Shown piece by piece: positions 63,019 through 64,000 of a stretch of DNA of 64,000 bases. Below the pieces are notes generated by a model. That model saw only the letters and a list, made by a program, of their open reading frames with translations, made no database searches and had not been told where the DNA came from. Within the stretch, counting starts at the first letter, position 1. Each line of letters begins with the position of its first letter. A program made the position numbers and the translations under genes. Source of the stretch: Steinernema hermaphroditum (taxonomy: Eukaryota > Nematoda > Chromadorea > Rhabditida > Steinernematidae); assembly GCA_030435675.1 (NCBI GenBank), contig CM059622.1, positions 5,270,001 through 5,334,000 on the forward strand, written 5' to 3'.

Positions 63019-63710
63019 GATACATTAGGGAGAGATCGTTGAGAGTCGTACGTTGATCATGTGCAAACAGAAGTGTTTCTGAAAGAAAAGGAGAGATGAG
63101 AGAGTGCCGCGACCACGTGATAAACCATGAAACGATCCCGAAAGGGCCGAGAATACAATCTGAGTGGCCCGCGCAGATTGCCCCCAGTGGCCAGTTTCCC
63201 GAAATGTGATCCGCGTTCGGCAGAAGGGCGATAGGGGTAGCGATGGCGGCGGTGGCGGGGACGGCGACGACGCAACAGCCTAACTATACCAACAGCACCG
63301 GGCGGCGCTCTGCCAAGGGCATCGCGCCCCTTTGTGCTGCTGCATCCCAACGCGCGCGCTGGGACTGCCCGACGGCCGCTTCCACAACAGAGGCTCGCGT
63401 GAGCAGGGCGGTCACTCGCGAGTTCATCGAGGCAGACCGTCGCCGGCGACGTCGTTACCGGGCTGTTGACACCGTCGCCGAACGGAGATGCAAATCGGTT
63501 CCCCGCAGCTGGCTCCTCTCTCGGCATTCAAAAGGCGATTCGGTGAACGCTTCACGGAGCAAGAACCACAGATGGGCCCAAGAGGCTAAGAGCGTTTTCG
63601 GAATAATGGCAGCCATGGCTTTTAGGAGTGGATTATTGTCGCCTAAGTGGGGCACGGAGAAAACAGCATTTGTTGATTGGTCCATTGAGATGGAAGACGG
63701 AGATTAACGT
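62600..63710. promoter_or_regulatory. GC-rich region at the 5' end of unc-40
   Basis: A GC-rich block spans the signal-peptide exon and about 700 bp upstream of it, a sensible place for the promoter and 5'-untranslated region. A 154-codon open frame on the plus strand (63243-63707) is Arg/Ala-rich, has no recognisable domain and is best explained by base composition. Confidence 0.4.
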
Positions 63711-64000
63711 GACGTAAACAAATGTTTTCGTAAATAGATTGCTTGTAAACATAAAGTAGAAAAGACAATACACATTCCGGACGTGATTTATGATGGCAAA
63801 TACAGCCTCATAATGGGGAGGATTGCTTGGAAGTCGGGTTGCGGAAATCGAAGAAATTGCGCCATGCATAGAATTCGGATGGAATAAGAACTCGAACCCC
63901 GTTTATAGAATATTCGATAGGTTGTGTCGCAAAGAATTGGTTCTAAGACAAACATCAGTAATTCAATCACCAGGGAACTTTTGTGCCACAGAATAAGACT

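Noticed and set aside
63243..63707. A 154-codon plus-strand open frame upstream of unc-40
   Set aside because: Arg/Ala-rich with no family features, in the likely promoter region; base composition accounts for it.

Overview
The window reads as nuclear DNA of a nematode. Six protein-coding loci and one tRNA can be supported. The reasons are many very short introns (about 40-50 nt, GT...AG, usually ending in TTTCAG), a divergent seven-transmembrane receptor of the nematode Sra/Srab/Sre type, an UNC-40/DCC netrin receptor, a CD36-type scavenger receptor and a GT11 fucosyltransferase with nematode-like sequence features. I cannot name the species. Exons are GC-richer than the AT-rich spacers, so a rhabditid or Steinernema-like worm is plausible, but that is inference.

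Layout. 1-14.9 kb: no supported gene; AT-rich DNA alternates with GC-rich blocks (about 5.0-5.4, 6.15-6.8, 8.1-8.6 and 10.8-14.2 kb). The last block could hold the promoter and leader of the F-box gene. 14.9-17.1 kb (+): four-exon gene for a 687-residue F-box protein with a long Ser-rich tail. 17.1-27.9 kb: gene-poor, with two copies of an interspersed repeat. 27.9-29.0 kb (-): last three exons of an unrecognised Pro/Ser-rich protein ending in one membrane segment; its first exon is not certain. 29-35.4 kb: spacer with a GC-rich block and weak first-exon candidates. 35.4-36.9 kb (+): type II membrane GT11 fucosyltransferase. 37.76-37.83 kb (-): tRNA-Ile(AAU). 38.5-42.6 kb (+): CD36/SCARB-type receptor, ten exons, with GATA sites just upstream. 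42.6-49.7 kb: repeat-rich spacer with a clear 274-bp inverted-repeat element. 49.7-51.6 kb (+): six-exon chemosensory GPCR. 52.97-63.02 kb (-): complete 15-exon unc-40/DCC gene, 1541 residues, convergent with the GPCR gene.

The genes look independent and do not form an operon or pathway: ubiquitin-ligase adaptor, glycosylation, lipid/ligand uptake, chemosensation and axon guidance. The gene models were built by hand from splice signals and reading-frame continuity, and every join quoted for the five main genes keeps phase. I saw no convincing new biological system. The most notable non-genic items are the 36-bp-TIR element, a four-copy repeat family present in both orientations, a pair of GC-rich fold-back elements, and the unrecognised tail-anchored gene.
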